Of a stretch of DNA of 64,000 nt, positions 20,534 through 30,062 are shown piece after piece. The translations under genes were made by a program, and so were the position numbers. This DNA comes from JBQTIY01 sp052387675 (lineage in GTDB: Bacteria > Planctomycetota > B15-G4), in assembly GCA_052387675.1 (NCBI GenBank), contig JBQTIY010000007.1, positions 186,001-250,000 on the forward strand. The letters run 5' to 3'. Below the pieces are notes generated by a model that searched no databases, was not told the origin of the DNA, and was given only the letters and a program-made list of their open reading frames with translations. The first letter of the stretch is position 1. Each line of letters begins with the position of its first letter.

Positions 20534-22199
20534 GTCCCGGCAGCTTCAGTCCCTTTTGGCGGGCGCACTCAAGCGCCTCGTCATAACCCGCATGAGCGTG
20601 TCGCATGACTCCCGTGCCCGGGTCATTCGTGAGGACGCGTTGTAGACGGGCATCAGCCTCGGGCGTGCCGTCAGCCACGATGACCTGGCCAGCGTGCTGG
20701 CTGTAGCCAATGCCGACGCCTCCGCCATGGTGGAAGGACACCCAGGTCGCTCCGGAAGCAGTGTTCAAGAGCGCGTTGAGCAGCGGCCAGTCGGACACTG
20801 CGTCCGTTCCGTCCTTCATGCCCTCTGTCTCGCGATTCGGTGAGGCCACGGATCCGCAGTCCAGGTGATCCCGGCCAATGACGATCGGCGCTTTCAAGGC
20901 GCCCTCGCGCACCAGGCGGTTGAGTTCCAGGCCGAGTCGGGCGCGCTCGCCGAGGCCCAGCCAACAGATGCGCGCCGGCAGCCCCTGAAAGGCGATGCGT
21001 TGCTGGGCCAGGCGAATCCAGCGCGCCAGCGCTGCGTCCTCGGGGAAGAGCCGCAGCACGGCAGCGTCGGTGACAGCGATGTCGGCCGGGTCACCCGAGA
21101 GCGCAGCCCAACGGAAGGGTCCCTTGCCGACACAGAAAAGCGGCCGGATGTACTCGGGCACAAAGCCGGGGATCTGGAAGGCGTCTTCGGCGCCGCCCTC
21201 CAGCGCGAAGCCGCGCAAGTTGTTGCCGTAGTCGAAGGTGATCGCGCCCCGCTCTTGCAGCGCGCGCATCGCACGGATGTGCTCCACCATCGTGGCCACC
21301 GAACGCCGCCGATACTCCGCCGGGTCGGCGCTGCGCAGGGCCACGGCTTCCTCGAGTACAAGCCCGCGTGGCACATAGCCATTGAGCGGATCGTGGGCGC
21401 TGGTCTGGTCCGTCAGGATGTCGGGCACGACGCCGCGCCGCAGCAGGCCCTGCAGCAGATCCACTTGGTTGCCCACCCAGCCGATCGACTGCGCCTCGCC
21501 GCGCCGTCGCAGATCCAGCGCCAGATCGATGGCGCTGTCGAGATTCTCCGCCAGCACGTCGAGATAGCGCGTGGCCAGGCGCTTCTCGATGCGCCGCGCG
21601 TCGACATCCGCTGCCAGAAACGTGGCCCCGCACATCACGGCCGCGAGCGGCTGCGCGCCGCCCATGCCGCCCAGGCCGCCGCTCACAACGAGCCGCTTCT
21701 CGAGCGAGCCGCTGAAGTGCTGCCGAGCCGCAGCCGCAAAAGTCTCGTAAGTGCCCTGCACGATGCCCTGGCTGCCGATGTAGATCCACGAACCGGCGGT
21801 CATTTGCCCGAACATCATCAAGCCGCGTTGCTCGAGCTCGTTGAAGTGTTCCCAAGTGGCCCAGTGCGGGACGAGATTGCTGTTGGCGATGAGTACGCGC
21901 GGTGCCTCGCGATGGGTCTTGAAGACCCCCACCGGACGCCCGGACTGCATGAGCAAGGTTTCGTCATCACGCAGCTCGCGCAGCGCCGCGACGGTTCGGT
22001 CGAAGTCCTCCCAACTGCGCACCGCGCGCCCGCTGCCGCCATACACCACCAGCCGCTGCGGGTCCTCTGCCACCTCGGGGTCGAGGTTGTTCATGAGCAT
22101 GCGCAGTGCGGCTTCGGCCTGCCAGTTTCGGCAACTGAGCTGCGCACCACGCGGAGCGCGGACCGGCGTGTCGCGGCGAATCATGGTGAGCTGCTCCAT
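20526..22199 (-). CDS. hutU: Urocanate hydratase
   Basis: A 557-residue enzyme of the usual length that converts urocanate to 4-imidazolone-5-propionate with tightly bound NAD+. Family segments include [19 protein letters not shown], the glycine-rich NAD site [16 protein letters not shown] and the C-terminal [19 protein letters not shown]; the active-site Cys region reads [13 protein letters not shown]. The ATG shares one base with the hutH stop (TAATG at 22197-22201), giving a hutH-hutU operon. hutI and hutG are not in the window, so the later steps must be encoded elsewhere. Confidence 0.98.
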   Translation of the reverse strand: MEQLTMIRRDTPVRAPRGAQLSCRNWQAEAALRMLMNNLDPEVAEDPQRLVVYGGSGRAVRSWEDFDRTVAALRELRDDETLLMQSGRPVGVFKTHREAPRVLIANSNLVPHWATWEHFNELEQRGLMMFGQMTAGSWIYIGSQGIVQGTYETFAAAARQHFSGSLEKRLVVSGGLGGMGGAQPLAAVMCGATFLAADVDARRIEKRLATRYLDVLAENLDSAIDLALDLRRRGEAQSIGWVGNQVDLLQGLLRRGVVPDILTDQTSAHDPLNGYVPRGLVLEEAVALRSADPAEYRRRSVATMVEHIRAMRALQERGAITFDYGNNLRGFALEGGAEDAFQIPGFVPEYIRPLFCVGKGPFRWAALSGDPADIAVTDAAVLRLFPEDAALARWIRLAQQRIAFQGLPARICWLGLGERARLGLELNRLVREGALKAPIVIGRDHLDCGSVASPNRETEGMKDGTDAVSDWPLLNALLNTASGATWVSFHHGGGVGIGYSQHAGQVIVADGTPEADARLQRVLTNDPGTGVMRHAHAGYDEALECARQKGLKLPGLS

Positions 22200-23728
22200 T
22201 AGTCCAGCGGCCCGAGCGCGGCTTCGACCGCCGCGAGCAGCGTGCCGCGCGCGACGAGGACTCGCACCGCTTCGATGTCGGAGGAGAGTTCGCGGTCAGT
22301 GAGCAGCGGCCGCAGGACTCGGCCCAGTGCGCGCTGGGTGGCCTGCCCGGCCGGCCCCGCAGGCCCGCCTGCGCTCAGGGCCAGCGCATGGAAGGCCGCC
22401 ATGAGCTCGATGGCCAGGACGGTCTCGGCGTGCTGCAGGATCTGCAGACACTGCAGCCCGGCGGCTGGCGCCATGGAGACATGGTCCTCCTTGCTGGCCG
22501 AGGTGGGAATGCTGTCGACGCTGGCCGGATGCGCCAGGACCTTGTTCTCCGAGACCAGCGCTGCCGCGGCAACCTGCGCGATCATGAGACCGCTTTGCAC
22601 ACCGCTCTCGCGTGCGAGAAAAGCCGGCAGCCCCGAGAGATCCGGATTCACCAGCAGTTCGATGCGCCGCTCGGAGATCGAAGCCCACTCGGCGGCCGCC
22701 AGCTTGAGGAAGTCGGCCGCCAGGGCCACAGGCTGCGCGTGGAAGTTGCCGCCCGACACGATCTCGTCCGGCCCGAGCACGAGCGGGTTGTCGGTGACGG
22801 CGTGGACTTCGCGCAGCAGCACGCCTTCAGCATGCGTGACCGCGTCGCGGGAGGCCCCGTGCACCTGCGGTGCACAGCGCAGGCTGTAGGGATCCTGCAC
22901 GCGGCCGCGCCGCTCGTAACCTGCCAGCCGCCGCGAACCAGCCAGGAGCCTGCGCATGTTGCCCGCCGAAGCCAACTGACCGGGCTGACCGCGCAGCGCG
23001 TGAATGCGCTCATCGAAGGCCTGCGGCGTGCCGCGGTAGGCCTCGAGCGTGAAGGCGCAGGCCACATCGGCCACGCGCGCCAGCCGCCGTGCGCGCAGCA
23101 CGGCCTCGGCCAGCAACGCCGTGGAGTACTGCGTGCCGTTGAGCAGCGACAGGCCCTCCTTGGCGGCCAGCCGCAGCGGCCGGCGCCGAGCGGCCGCGAG
23201 CGCCTGCTTACCTGTGCGCGGCTTGCCACGCACCCAGGCCCGGCCTTCGCCGATGAGCACCAGGGCCAAGTGGGCCAGGGGAGCCAGATCACCGCTGGCT
23301 CCCACCGAGCCGCGACTCGGCAGGATCGGGATCACGCCCGCGTTGAAGACGGCCAGGCCATGGTCGATGAGTTCGCGCCGCACACCCGAATGCCCACGGC
23401 AGAGATTCGTGAGACGCAGCGCGAAGGCCAGGCGGCAGACGCCGGGTTCAGCGGGCGCGCCCACGCCGGCCGCGTGACTGCGCACGAGATTCACCTGCAA
23501 ACGGCGCAGTTGCTGCGGAGGCACGCGCACCGAGGCCAGCTTGCCGAAGCCCGTGTTGATGCCGTAGCACACTCGCCCGGCAGAGAGAGCGGTGTCGACG
23601 GCCTGCCGTGCGGCGGCGACACGCGGCGCAGCGGCCGCGTCGAGCGCGAGCTCCGGCACAGGTCCCCAAAGCAGGCGCTCCAGGTCGCGCAGACCCAGCG
23701 GCGTCTCACCCAGCAACAGTCGGGCCAT
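22199..23728 (-). CDS. hutH: Histidine ammonia-lyase
   Basis: A 509-residue enzyme that removes ammonia from L-histidine to give trans-urocanate. The Ala144-Ser145-Gly146 triad in [14 protein letters not shown] cyclises to the MIO electrophile. The tyrosine region [15 protein letters not shown] and the later NPDLSGLP and [10 protein letters not shown] motifs are intact. GAGGAG lies 8 bases before the ATG (23726-23728). First gene of the hutHU pair; 70 bp separate it from the divergent secreted HExxH protein gene. Confidence 0.98.
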   Translation of the reverse strand: MARLLLGETPLGLRDLERLLWGPVPELALDAAAAPRVAAARQAVDTALSAGRVCYGINTGFGKLASVRVPPQQLRRLQVNLVRSHAAGVGAPAEPGVCRLAFALRLTNLCRGHSGVRRELIDHGLAVFNAGVIPILPSRGSVGASGDLAPLAHLALVLIGEGRAWVRGKPRTGKQALAAARRRPLRLAAKEGLSLLNGTQYSTALLAEAVLRARRLARVADVACAFTLEAYRGTPQAFDERIHALRGQPGQLASAGNMRRLLAGSRRLAGYERRGRVQDPYSLRCAPQVHGASRDAVTHAEGVLLREVHAVTDNPLVLGPDEIVSGGNFHAQPVALAADFLKLAAAEWASISERRIELLVNPDLSGLPAFLARESGVQSGLMIAQVAAAALVSENKVLAHPASVDSIPTSASKEDHVSMAPAAGLQCLQILQHAETVLAIELMAAFHALALSAGGPAGPAGQATQRALGRVLRPLLTDRELSSDIEAVRVLVARGTLLAAVEAALGPLD

Positions 23729-23798
23729 GCCCGGAGCTCCTCACCAGCGAAGGGGAGCGCGCCACGATAGCAGTTGGCGCCTGCGCTGGCGATTCGCC

Positions 23799-26243
23799 AT
23801 GATCATCCGCGCCATGCTCTGCCGCGCACTGCTGATCTGGGCCTGCGCGAGCGGACCGGCTCTGGATGAGCTCGTCTCGGGCCGCTTCGACCTCCTGGGC
23901 TGGCAACGGCTCGGCGTAGCGCGCTTTGCCGCGCCGGTTCCGGACGCAGCCGCCACCGTCGCGCTGCTCGATGACGACCCGGACACGGCTGTGTCCGTGC
24001 TGGCCAACGCAGCCCGCACGCTGACCCTGGACTTCGATCCGCCGCAGGAAGTCGAGCGCGTGGAGCTCGCTCTTTCCGGGCCCGGCGCTTGTCGCGTGCG
24101 CCTCACCGTGGTGCAGCCCGACGACCAGCGCTTTCAGGCCGGGGAATCGGAAGTCTCAGGCGGCCAAACAGCGCTGTTCCGACTGACCAATGCCAAGGTC
24201 CGTTCGCTGAGCTTCGAGATCGAGACCCTGGAGGAGGACGGCGAGTCGGCGCTGGCCGGGCTGGCCGTCTTCGGCCGCATGCGCATCGTGGCGCTGTCGC
24301 TGGACGATCCGCCCAGCACGCTTCCGGTGGGCGGCAGCTTTCCCTGCCGCGTGCTCGGGCGTGACGAACATGGCGGCCGCCCTGATCTCAGCGAGCGCAC
24401 GCAGCTCGTTGTGCAGCCGGCTCGGGCTCTGGCCTTCCTCGCAGACCGGCGGGCCGTCACGCGCGTCGCCGGCCCGCTCACCATCGAGCCGCGCCTCGCC
24501 ACACTCGGGGGGCCGGTGGTTTCGGTGCTGGTCACACCCGTGGAGCCGCCGCCGCCCGCTCCGCAAGCCGTGGCCGGCATGCAGGTCGTGCAGCTCCTGC
24601 TGGAAGGCCAGCCGCCCTTCGAGATCTTTCGGAGGCACGCCGGTGAGAAGGCCGAACGCTCGCTGGGCCGCGCCGAGCGCACGCGCTTCTACGACGATTC
24701 GGTGCTGCCGGGCACCGCCTACACCTACTCGGCGCGCCGCGTGGACCGGCTCGACAATCCGCTCACTGAAGCCAGCGCAGGAGTGCGCGTGCGCACGCTC
24801 ACGCGCTTTCCGCCGGGCTGGAGCGCGCCGGGCCGCGTGCCCGCCCTGCTCGTGCTCTTCGTGGACTCGCTGCTCCCTGAAGAACGCGCCGAGATTCTGG
24901 CCAGTCTCGAAGCGGCGCGGCTCTTCGTGTATCGGCACAGCGCCGGCCGCATCGTGCTCGACCCGCTGCTGCTCGAACTCAGCGGCCCGACTCCGCCGAC
25001 CGTCGGCCCCACGCTGCACGGCATCGAAGCGCTGCTGCGCCGCCAGGGCCTGCGCGAGGACCGCTTCGGCCTAGTCTTCGCCATCTCCAACGATCTGGCC
25101 GGCGACTACGGCGGCTTCTCGATTCTGGGGCGCGGTCTCGGCGCCATGGTGCGCGGGCGCGGCCTGCGCGTGCCGACGCCCGCCGGTGCTCTCGGTCCTG
25201 ATCCAGACTTGGCCTTCGCCTTCGTGCATGAATTGCAGCATGCGCTGGCGCGCTTGCAGGATGAACAATCAGCGGCCGGCGCGCGCTCCACAGGACACTT
25301 CACCGAAGACTTCGGTGCGGCCGGAATGCTGGGAGCCTGGCGCGGCCAGCCCTTCGATGCGGGCGAGAGCTGGGATGGCCACGCACAGCTTCTCGCCGCA
25401 ACCGATGGCTGGGAACTCATCGGTCCGCCCTGGCGACGCCCACTCGAAGTGCTCGACACCGACGGCGACGGTCTGGTGGATGACGATGCGCGCCTGCCGA
25501 TCGATGAGCAACGCCTCGGCACCGACCCAAACCTGGCCGACACGGACGGCGATGGGCTGTCCGACCTCGCTGAACTCCGCGCCGGCCTCTACCGTGGCAG
25601 CGATCCGCGCCAAGCCGACACGGATGGTGATGGCCTGCCCGACGGCGAGGATCGCTGGCCGCTTTCCAGCTTTCGCGGCAGCATTCCGCGCGGCACGACA
25701 CCGCAGGCCTTGGCCGATGACGAGGCGGTCTCGCTCGCTGCGGCCTGGAATGACCGAGAATTGCTCTTCGAGATCACCACAGCCAAACCCTGCGATGCTT
25801 TTTTGGAGGTCGACGGCAGCGGCGCGCTCGGACGCTGGGAAACGGACGTGAACACTGGCACGGCGGCCAAGCCGGGCTCGGATGTCTACGCCGGCCCGGC
25901 ACGCTTCACGCTGCGGGCGCACACGCCCCCCTTGGGCGTCTTCCTCGGTGAACGCCGCGTGCCGGGCGCACGGCTCACCGCGGAGGCGCTCGCCGACGGG
26001 CGCACACGTCTGCTCCTCTCACTGCCGGCCGCGCTCGGTCCCGGCGCGCAGGATGTGTACATCCCCGTGCGCGCCGAACCCACGTCGGGACTGCGCCTGC
26101 GGCCCGGCACGACGCTGGGCCTGGCGCTCACCGTGCGGCCGAGCCGCGCTTCCGATCCAGCTCCACTCGATCCCTTCGCCGACGAAGCCTGGCGGAGTCT
26201 CTTCGAGACCCACCGCTTCCTCGATGCGCGACTCGTCGACTAA
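23799..26243 (+). CDS. Secreted HExxH metallopeptidase-like protein with calcium-type DxDGDG repeats
   Basis: An 814-residue protein with a short signal peptide (MIIRAMLCRALLIWACASG). Residues ~20-340 are beta-rich, including a discoidin-like stretch and a fibronectin-like segment (FYDDSVLPGTAYTYSARRV). A zincin motif VHELQHALA gives His477, Glu478 and His481, with GHFTEDFG about 20 residues on as a possible third ligand (Glu503). Three thrombospondin-3-like calcium loops follow: DTDGDGLVDDD (553), DTDGDGLSDLAE (581) and DTDGDGLPDGED (607). The last ~180 residues look like a carbohydrate-binding or DOMON-like sandwich. No named peptidase family is recognised. ATG 23799 is chosen because upstream in-frame codons lie inside hutH. 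Confidence 0.75.
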   Translation: MIIRAMLCRALLIWACASGPALDELVSGRFDLLGWQRLGVARFAAPVPDAAATVALLDDDPDTAVSVLANAARTLTLDFDPPQEVERVELALSGPGACRVRLTVVQPDDQRFQAGESEVSGGQTALFRLTNAKVRSLSFEIETLEEDGESALAGLAVFGRMRIVALSLDDPPSTLPVGGSFPCRVLGRDEHGGRPDLSERTQLVVQPARALAFLADRRAVTRVAGPLTIEPRLATLGGPVVSVLVTPVEPPPPAPQAVAGMQVVQLLLEGQPPFEIFRRHAGEKAERSLGRAERTRFYDDSVLPGTAYTYSARRVDRLDNPLTEASAGVRVRTLTRFPPGWSAPGRVPALLVLFVDSLLPEERAEILASLEAARLFVYRHSAGRIVLDPLLLELSGPTPPTVGPTLHGIEALLRRQGLREDRFGLVFAISNDLAGDYGGFSILGRGLGAMVRGRGLRVPTPAGALGPDPDLAFAFVHELQHALARLQDEQSAAGARSTGHFTEDFGAAGMLGAWRGQPFDAGESWDGHAQLLAATDGWELIGPPWRRPLEVLDTDGDGLVDDDARLPIDEQRLGTDPNLADTDGDGLSDLAELRAGLYRGSDPRQADTDGDGLPDGEDRWPLSSFRGSIPRGTTPQALADDEAVSLAAAWNDRELLFEITTAKPCDAFLEVDGSGALGRWETDVNTGTAAKPGSDVYAGPARFTLRAHTPPLGVFLGERRVPGARLTAEALADGRTRLLLSLPAALGPGAQDVYIPVRAEPTSGLRLRPGTTLGLALTVRPSRASDPAPLDPFADEAWRSLFETHRFLDARLVD

Positions 26244-26247
26244 CGGA

Positions 26248-26814
26248 TCAGTCGGCGGTGCGCAGCGACGTGTAGGCGATGTCGTCGCCCGCCGGATCGA
26301 ACTGGGCCAAGCCGGCGAGGAAGTCGAGCGCCTCGCCATAGCGCAGCTCAACGTCGACGCCCACGCCGAACATCACGTTGCCGCGGAGCGTCAGCACGCT
26401 GAGCAAGTTGTCAGGATCACCGGCGTAGATGCCGTTGGTGTCGGAGTCGTCGCCGAAGCGCCAGCCGTAGCTGCCCGAGTAGCGGTTGTCGGTGAGACCG
26501 CCGTGAATGGTCTCCTGGTGCTCGCCCACAATGACGCCCCAACTGAAGATCGACTGGCGCCAATAGGCCAGTTCGCGATTGCCAAGACCCGCGGCCCAGG
26601 TCTCGTCCTCCCAGAGCAAGCCGAGCTGCAGCATGTTCGCCCACTCGTACTTGACGCCGACACCCTTGCCGAACTTCACGTTGAGCCGCAGCATGTCGAC
26701 GAAGTCGGCGCCACGGTTGTAGACGTAGTCACCAGCGCGGTTGTTCACGCAGCCGGGGAGCAAGATGAGGCCGAGCAGGCCGGCGATCAGGGACTTGGAC
26801 AGTGAAAGTTTCAT
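26248..26814 (-). CDS. Putative lipoprotein of unknown function
   Basis: A 188-residue protein with signal peptide and lipobox LILLPGC (lipidated Cys22). The mature part is small, Trp/Tyr- and Gly-rich (LRLNVKFGKGVGVKYEWANM, LTDNRYSGSYGWRFGDD), like a short beta-rich outer-membrane-associated lipoprotein. It shares the feel of the lipoprotein at 44 kb (exported, GVGV/LGLG strands) but I cannot show homology. It converges with the HExxH protein gene with only 4 bp between stops. ATG 26812-26814 fits the signal peptide. Confidence 0.7.
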   Translation of the reverse strand: MKLSLSKSLIAGLLGLILLPGCVNNRAGDYVYNRGADFVDMLRLNVKFGKGVGVKYEWANMLQLGLLWEDETWAAGLGNRELAYWRQSIFSWGVIVGEHQETIHGGLTDNRYSGSYGWRFGDDSDTNGIYAGDPDNLLSVLTLRGNVMFGVGVDVELRYGEALDFLAGLAQFDPAGDDIAYTSLRTAD

Positions 26815-26895
26815 GGCAGTCTGCGACCTGGGGAACAGAGGGAAGGCGAGGGGTCCGGTGATAACGCCCGGCCGAGTCACTTGCAAGTCGCGGGC

Positions 26896-26946
26896 CGCTT
26901 TCCCTAGGCCGGCGCTTTCCCGAGGCCGACGCTTGCCTGTCGCCGG
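26896..26946 (+). repeat. Three 17-bp imperfect tandem repeats upstream of the histone-fold gene
   Basis: Units CGCTTTCCCTAGGCCGG (26896), CGCTTTCCCGAGGCCGA (26913) and CGCTTGCCTGTCGCCGG (26930) follow without gaps. Units 1 and 2 match at 15 of 17 positions, units 2 and 3 at 12 of 17. They lie between the divergent lipoprotein and histone-fold genes and could be a multi-site operator. Confidence 0.6.
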
Positions 26947-27034
26947 GGCGGGGTGGTACAGGGTTGGCAGTCCAGGTCGGGCGGGTTGGGGCCGCGGGGC
27001 CGCTTGCTTTCGACCGCTGCGCAGGGAGCACACC

Positions 27035-27229
27035 ATGACCGAGAACGAGAATTCCGCCGAGAGCCTGGTGATCGGCAGCAAGATCAAGGCCTACATCAAG
27101 AGCAAGAACATGATGTGCTCGGGCGAGTTGCAGGATGCTGTCTCCGACCTCGTCCGGCGCACTCTGGATCGCGCCTGCGAGCGGACGGCGGCCAACAACC
27201 GCTCTACGGTTCGCCCCTGCGACCTCTAA
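27035..27229 (+). CDS. Small bacterial histone-fold protein
   Basis: A 64-residue protein. From residue 12 it reads as one histone fold: helix 1 VIGSKIKAYIKSKN, the long helix 2 SGELQDAVSDLVRRTLDRAC, then ERTAANNRSTVRPCDL. The RxTV-x-x-DL close is the histone loop-2 signature, where Arg and Asp form a clamp. Length and layout match the Bdellovibrio Bd0055-type bacterial histones, which bind DNA as dimers; helix 3 is nearly absent here. Ribosome site GGGAG precedes ATG 27035. It is followed closely by the DUF6687 gene and preceded by three 17-bp repeats. Confidence 0.8.
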   Translation: MTENENSAESLVIGSKIKAYIKSKNMMCSGELQDAVSDLVRRTLDRACERTAANNRSTVRPCDL

Positions 27230-27269
27230 GCCCGCTGCGGCCTCAGACCCCACCTCAGGCCGAGGTTCG

Positions 27270-28367
27270 CTGAGCACCCGCCGCAGTTTCCGCTTCGCCA
27301 GCACGGCTGACGATCCGCGGCGCTGCCTCTTCGTGGACGGAGCGGCTGAGGGCTGCCGCAGCCTGAGCCATTGGCCCGGGAATTCCACGCCGGAAGTCCT
27401 GCGGCACGACCTGAGCACGGGCATCGCCCTGGCCTTTGCCAGGCTCTCGCCGGCCGAGCAATTGGCCTTGGTGGGCCCTTTCGACACGGTCTGCAACAAC
27501 CACTACGACACGGACGGCGCCTTAGCCGCCTTCGCGCTGCTCCGGCCGGAGGAGGCGCTGCCGCGCAGTGAAGCGCTTCTGGCGGCGGCCGCCACCGGCG
27601 ACTTCGGCTGGTGGCGAGGCCCGCAGGCCCTGGCCGTGGACCTCACAATCACAGAACTGGCCCGGCATTCCGCCTCGCCACTCGCCACCGAGTCGGAGCT
27701 CACCGTCGGAGGCTTGCTCAGCCTGCCGGACGACGAGCGCTACGCCCGGGCCTACGCCTGGCTGCTTGAGCACCTCCCCGCCGTGATCGACGAGCCGTAC
27801 GCCTTCAACTCACTCTGGGAGCCTGACTTCCAGCGGATCCTGGCGGATGTCGAGCGCATCGAAGCCGGCACGGGCATCTCGGTGCGCGCCTTCCCCGAGG
27901 ATGAGTTTGCGCTCGTAAGTTCCGACCGCGCCATGACCTCCATCGGCTTGCACCTGGCAGCCGGCGAGGCCCATCGCGTGCTGCTCGTGCGCCCGTCGGC
28001 GCGCGGCTTCCGGTACCTGTTTCGCTACCGCGTGGAGTCGTGGTTCGTGCTGGCGAGCCGGCAGCCGGCCCGGCGCGTGCCGCTCGGCGCGGCAGTGGCC
28101 GCCCTGAACGCCGCCGAACGCAAGGCCGGCGGTGCCGGCCCACGCGCCGGCGCGATCCCAGCCGCCCCCGCGACGGCGGCCGAACCGCGCTGGTGGTGCC
28201 AGTCGCTCGAAGCTCCCGTCGTGGAGTTGGGCTACGGCGATCCGGCTGCGCGAGCCGGCGGGATCTTCGAGGATCCGGAGATCGAGGCTGCGCCACCGAG
28301 CCGACTGCTGCCCTCGCAGGTTATCGAGATTCTGCGGGCGGAGTGGGCTCGCTCGGTCCGGAGCTAG
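27270..28367 (+). CDS. DUF6687 family protein
   Basis: About 365 residues. Family landmarks are CLFVDGAAEG, LSHWPGNSTPEVLRHDLST and VCNNHYDTDGALAAFALL; the conserved His/Asp residues suggest a metal-dependent hydrolase, but no activity is known. The start is uncertain: the first conserved residues lie soon after 27270, where a CTG follows GAGG by four bases. The only in-frame ATG is at 27135, inside the histone-fold gene, and would overlap it by 95 bp. The 3' end overlaps xseB tail-to-tail by 47 bp. Confidence 0.7.
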   Translation: MSTRRSFRFASTADDPRRCLFVDGAAEGCRSLSHWPGNSTPEVLRHDLSTGIALAFARLSPAEQLALVGPFDTVCNNHYDTDGALAAFALLRPEEALPRSEALLAAAATGDFGWWRGPQALAVDLTITELARHSASPLATESELTVGGLLSLPDDERYARAYAWLLEHLPAVIDEPYAFNSLWEPDFQRILADVERIEAGTGISVRAFPEDEFALVSSDRAMTSIGLHLAAGEAHRVLLVRPSARGFRYLFRYRVESWFVLASRQPARRVPLGAAVAALNAAERKAGGAGPRAGAIPAAPATAAEPRWWCQSLEAPVVELGYGDPAARAGGIFEDPEIEAAPPSRLLPSQVIEILRAEWARSVRS

Positions 28368-28578
28368 CCTGCTCGAGGGCCGAGAGATCGGCCACGACCT
28401 GGGTCACCTGCAGCCGCGCGGCAGCCAGCCGGTCGCGGCAGAAACGGATCAGCTCCGCCGCCTCGCGCACGCGCGCGGCCAACTCATCGACGTCGCTGGT
28501 GTCTGCTTCGACCTCGTCCAGCAGCTCGTCGAGCCGCTGCCGGGCTTCGGCGAAACTGAGATCCTTCTTCTTAGCCAT
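28321..28578 (-). CDS. xseB: Exodeoxyribonuclease VII small subunit
   Basis: An 85-residue two-helix protein with the family pattern SFAEARQRLDELLDEVEADT, a short linker and a second helix (AAELIRFCRDRLAAARLQVTQV). It assembles in several copies with XseA to degrade single-stranded DNA. Its ATG (28576-28578) overlaps the end of xseA, giving an xseA-xseB unit. The acidic/Pro tail overlaps the DUF6687 gene on the other strand. Confidence 0.9.
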   Translation of the reverse strand: MAKKKDLSFAEARQRLDELLDEVEADTSDVDELAARVREAAELIRFCRDRLAAARLQVTQVVADLSALEQASSGPSEPTPPAESR

Positions 28579-29980
28579 GGCGGGAGTTTAGCAAGCCTGC
28601 GGCGAGCACCTGCACGTCGAGCGAGCCATCGCGCAACTCCACGACGAGGCTCTCGCGGGGCACGGCTCGCGCCGCGTCCTTGAGCAGAGAGCCGTCGGGG
28701 CGTCGCAGCCAGGCGAAGCCGCGGGCCAGCACCTGGCGGGGATCGAGCAGCCGCGCGCGCGCGGCACTCGCCTCGAGCGCCGCGGCCAGGGCCTCGCAGC
28801 GGCTGCGCGCCGCCGCGCCGAGCCGGCCGACGTCGCGCTCCAGCCCGGAGGCGAGCAGAGCCAGCCGCTGAAGGTGTCGCCCGCGCCGTAGCCGCGAGAG
28901 CCGCTCGGCCAGGACATCCTCTTCGCCGCGCAAACCACGCTCGGTGCCGGCCCGCAGGCGCGCGCTGAGCTGCAGCAGCCCGGCGCTGCTCTCCGTGACG
29001 CGCTGCACGGCGGCCACTCGCAGGCCCTGCGCCGCGTCGATCAGTTGTTCCTCGTGCTCCGCGAGCGCCTCCCGTGCGAGCATCGTGAGCTGCTCGAAGC
29101 GCTCCTCGCTCTCGCGCCGCGCCGTGCGAGCTTGCTCCACGAGAAACTCGGCGACGGCCGTGGGCGTCTTGAAGCTGCGCTGCGCCACGGCATCGGCGAC
29201 CGAGCTGTCGATCTCGTGGCCAATGCCGGTGAACACTGGCACCGGGCACGCTGCGATCGCCCGGGCGATGTCTTCACGGTCGAACCAGGAGAGGTCGAGC
29301 CGGCTGCCGCCTCCGCGCACGAGCAGGATGACCTCGACCCGCCGCGCGGCGAGCGTGGCGAGCGCGGCGCAGATCGAAGGGCCGGATTCAACGCCCTGCA
29401 TGCGGGCGTCGCAGCACAGCACTTGGAAGCCGACGGCGGCGGACTGCAGGCCGGAGAGCACGTCGTTGTAGGCGGCGCTCTCGTGGGCGGTGATGAGCCC
29501 CAGGCGCAGGGGCACGGGCGGGCAGGGCAGGCTGCGATTGCGCTGTAGCGAGCCGTCTTCGGTGAGGCGGGCCAGGAGTTCGCGGCGCTGCCGATCCAGA
29601 GTGCCGAGCGTGAACTCCGGGTCCACATCGTCGATCACGAAGGAGAGCCGGCCAGAGGGTTCGTACCAGTCCGGTTTGACGCGCACGCGCAGCACCAAGC
29701 CGTCTTCAGGCGGCTGCGGCAGCCGGCCGCGCGGACCGAAGAGCCGCTGCGCGGCCTGCCGCCAGAGAATCACGCTGAGGCTGGCGCGGCGCGCCGGATC
29801 GGGGGCTTGATCATCGACAAGCTGGAAGTACCAGTGCCCGCTCGAAGAGTGGCGGCTGCGCGCCAATCCATTGACTTCACCCACCAGCCAAAAAGGTTCG
29901 GGGAAGGCCGTGCTGAGTGCCGAGCGCAGACGCGCCGCCACTTGCGGGATGGTCCAGGTCGGTGCGTCATCCTGCGGCAT
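28571..29980 (-). CDS. xseA: Exodeoxyribonuclease VII large subunit
   Basis: A 469-residue nuclease subunit. It has the N-terminal OB domain (FWLVGEVNGLARSRHSSSGHWYFQLVDD), the catalytic core with GLITAHESAAYNDVL, LLVRGGGSRLDLSWFD and VFTGIGHEIDSSVADAVA, and a long Arg/Ala-rich coiled coil before a C-terminal closing domain (LARGFAWLRRPDGSLLKDAARA). ATG 29978-29980 is preferred because it starts at the OB domain and has a TACAAT box 10 bp upstream. Divergent from trxB. Confidence 0.95.
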   Translation of the reverse strand: MPQDDAPTWTIPQVAARLRSALSTAFPEPFWLVGEVNGLARSRHSSSGHWYFQLVDDQAPDPARRASLSVILWRQAAQRLFGPRGRLPQPPEDGLVLRVRVKPDWYEPSGRLSFVIDDVDPEFTLGTLDRQRRELLARLTEDGSLQRNRSLPCPPVPLRLGLITAHESAAYNDVLSGLQSAAVGFQVLCCDARMQGVESGPSICAALATLAARRVEVILLVRGGGSRLDLSWFDREDIARAIAACPVPVFTGIGHEIDSSVADAVAQRSFKTPTAVAEFLVEQARTARRESEERFEQLTMLAREALAEHEEQLIDAAQGLRVAAVQRVTESSAGLLQLSARLRAGTERGLRGEEDVLAERLSRLRRGRHLQRLALLASGLERDVGRLGAAARSRCEALAAALEASAARARLLDPRQVLARGFAWLRRPDGSLLKDAARAVPRESLVVELRDGSLDVQVLAAGLLNSRHG

Positions 29981-29990
29981 CACGCGCCGG

Positions 29991-29996
29991 ATTGTA
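29991..29996 (-). promoter_or_regulatory. Candidate -10 box (TACAAT) for xseAB
   Basis: TACAAT matches the sigma-70 -10 consensus at five of six positions and ends 10 bp before the xseA ATG, implying a leader of only about 3-4 nt. No good -35 was found. Confidence 0.4.
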
Positions 29997-30049
29997 GCGA
30001 GCCCGCCGCCCGATCCGTCGAGTGCGCGACCCGCGGGGGAGTCGCGTGT

Positions 30050-30055
30050 TAGCAT
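30050..30055 (+). promoter_or_regulatory. Candidate -10 box (TAGCAT) for leaderless trxB mRNA
   Basis: TAGCAT lies 7 bp before ATG 30063, the spacing expected if transcription begins at the A of the start codon. Only a weak AGG is available as ribosome site. Confidence 0.4.
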
Positions 30056-30062
30056 CGCCAGG

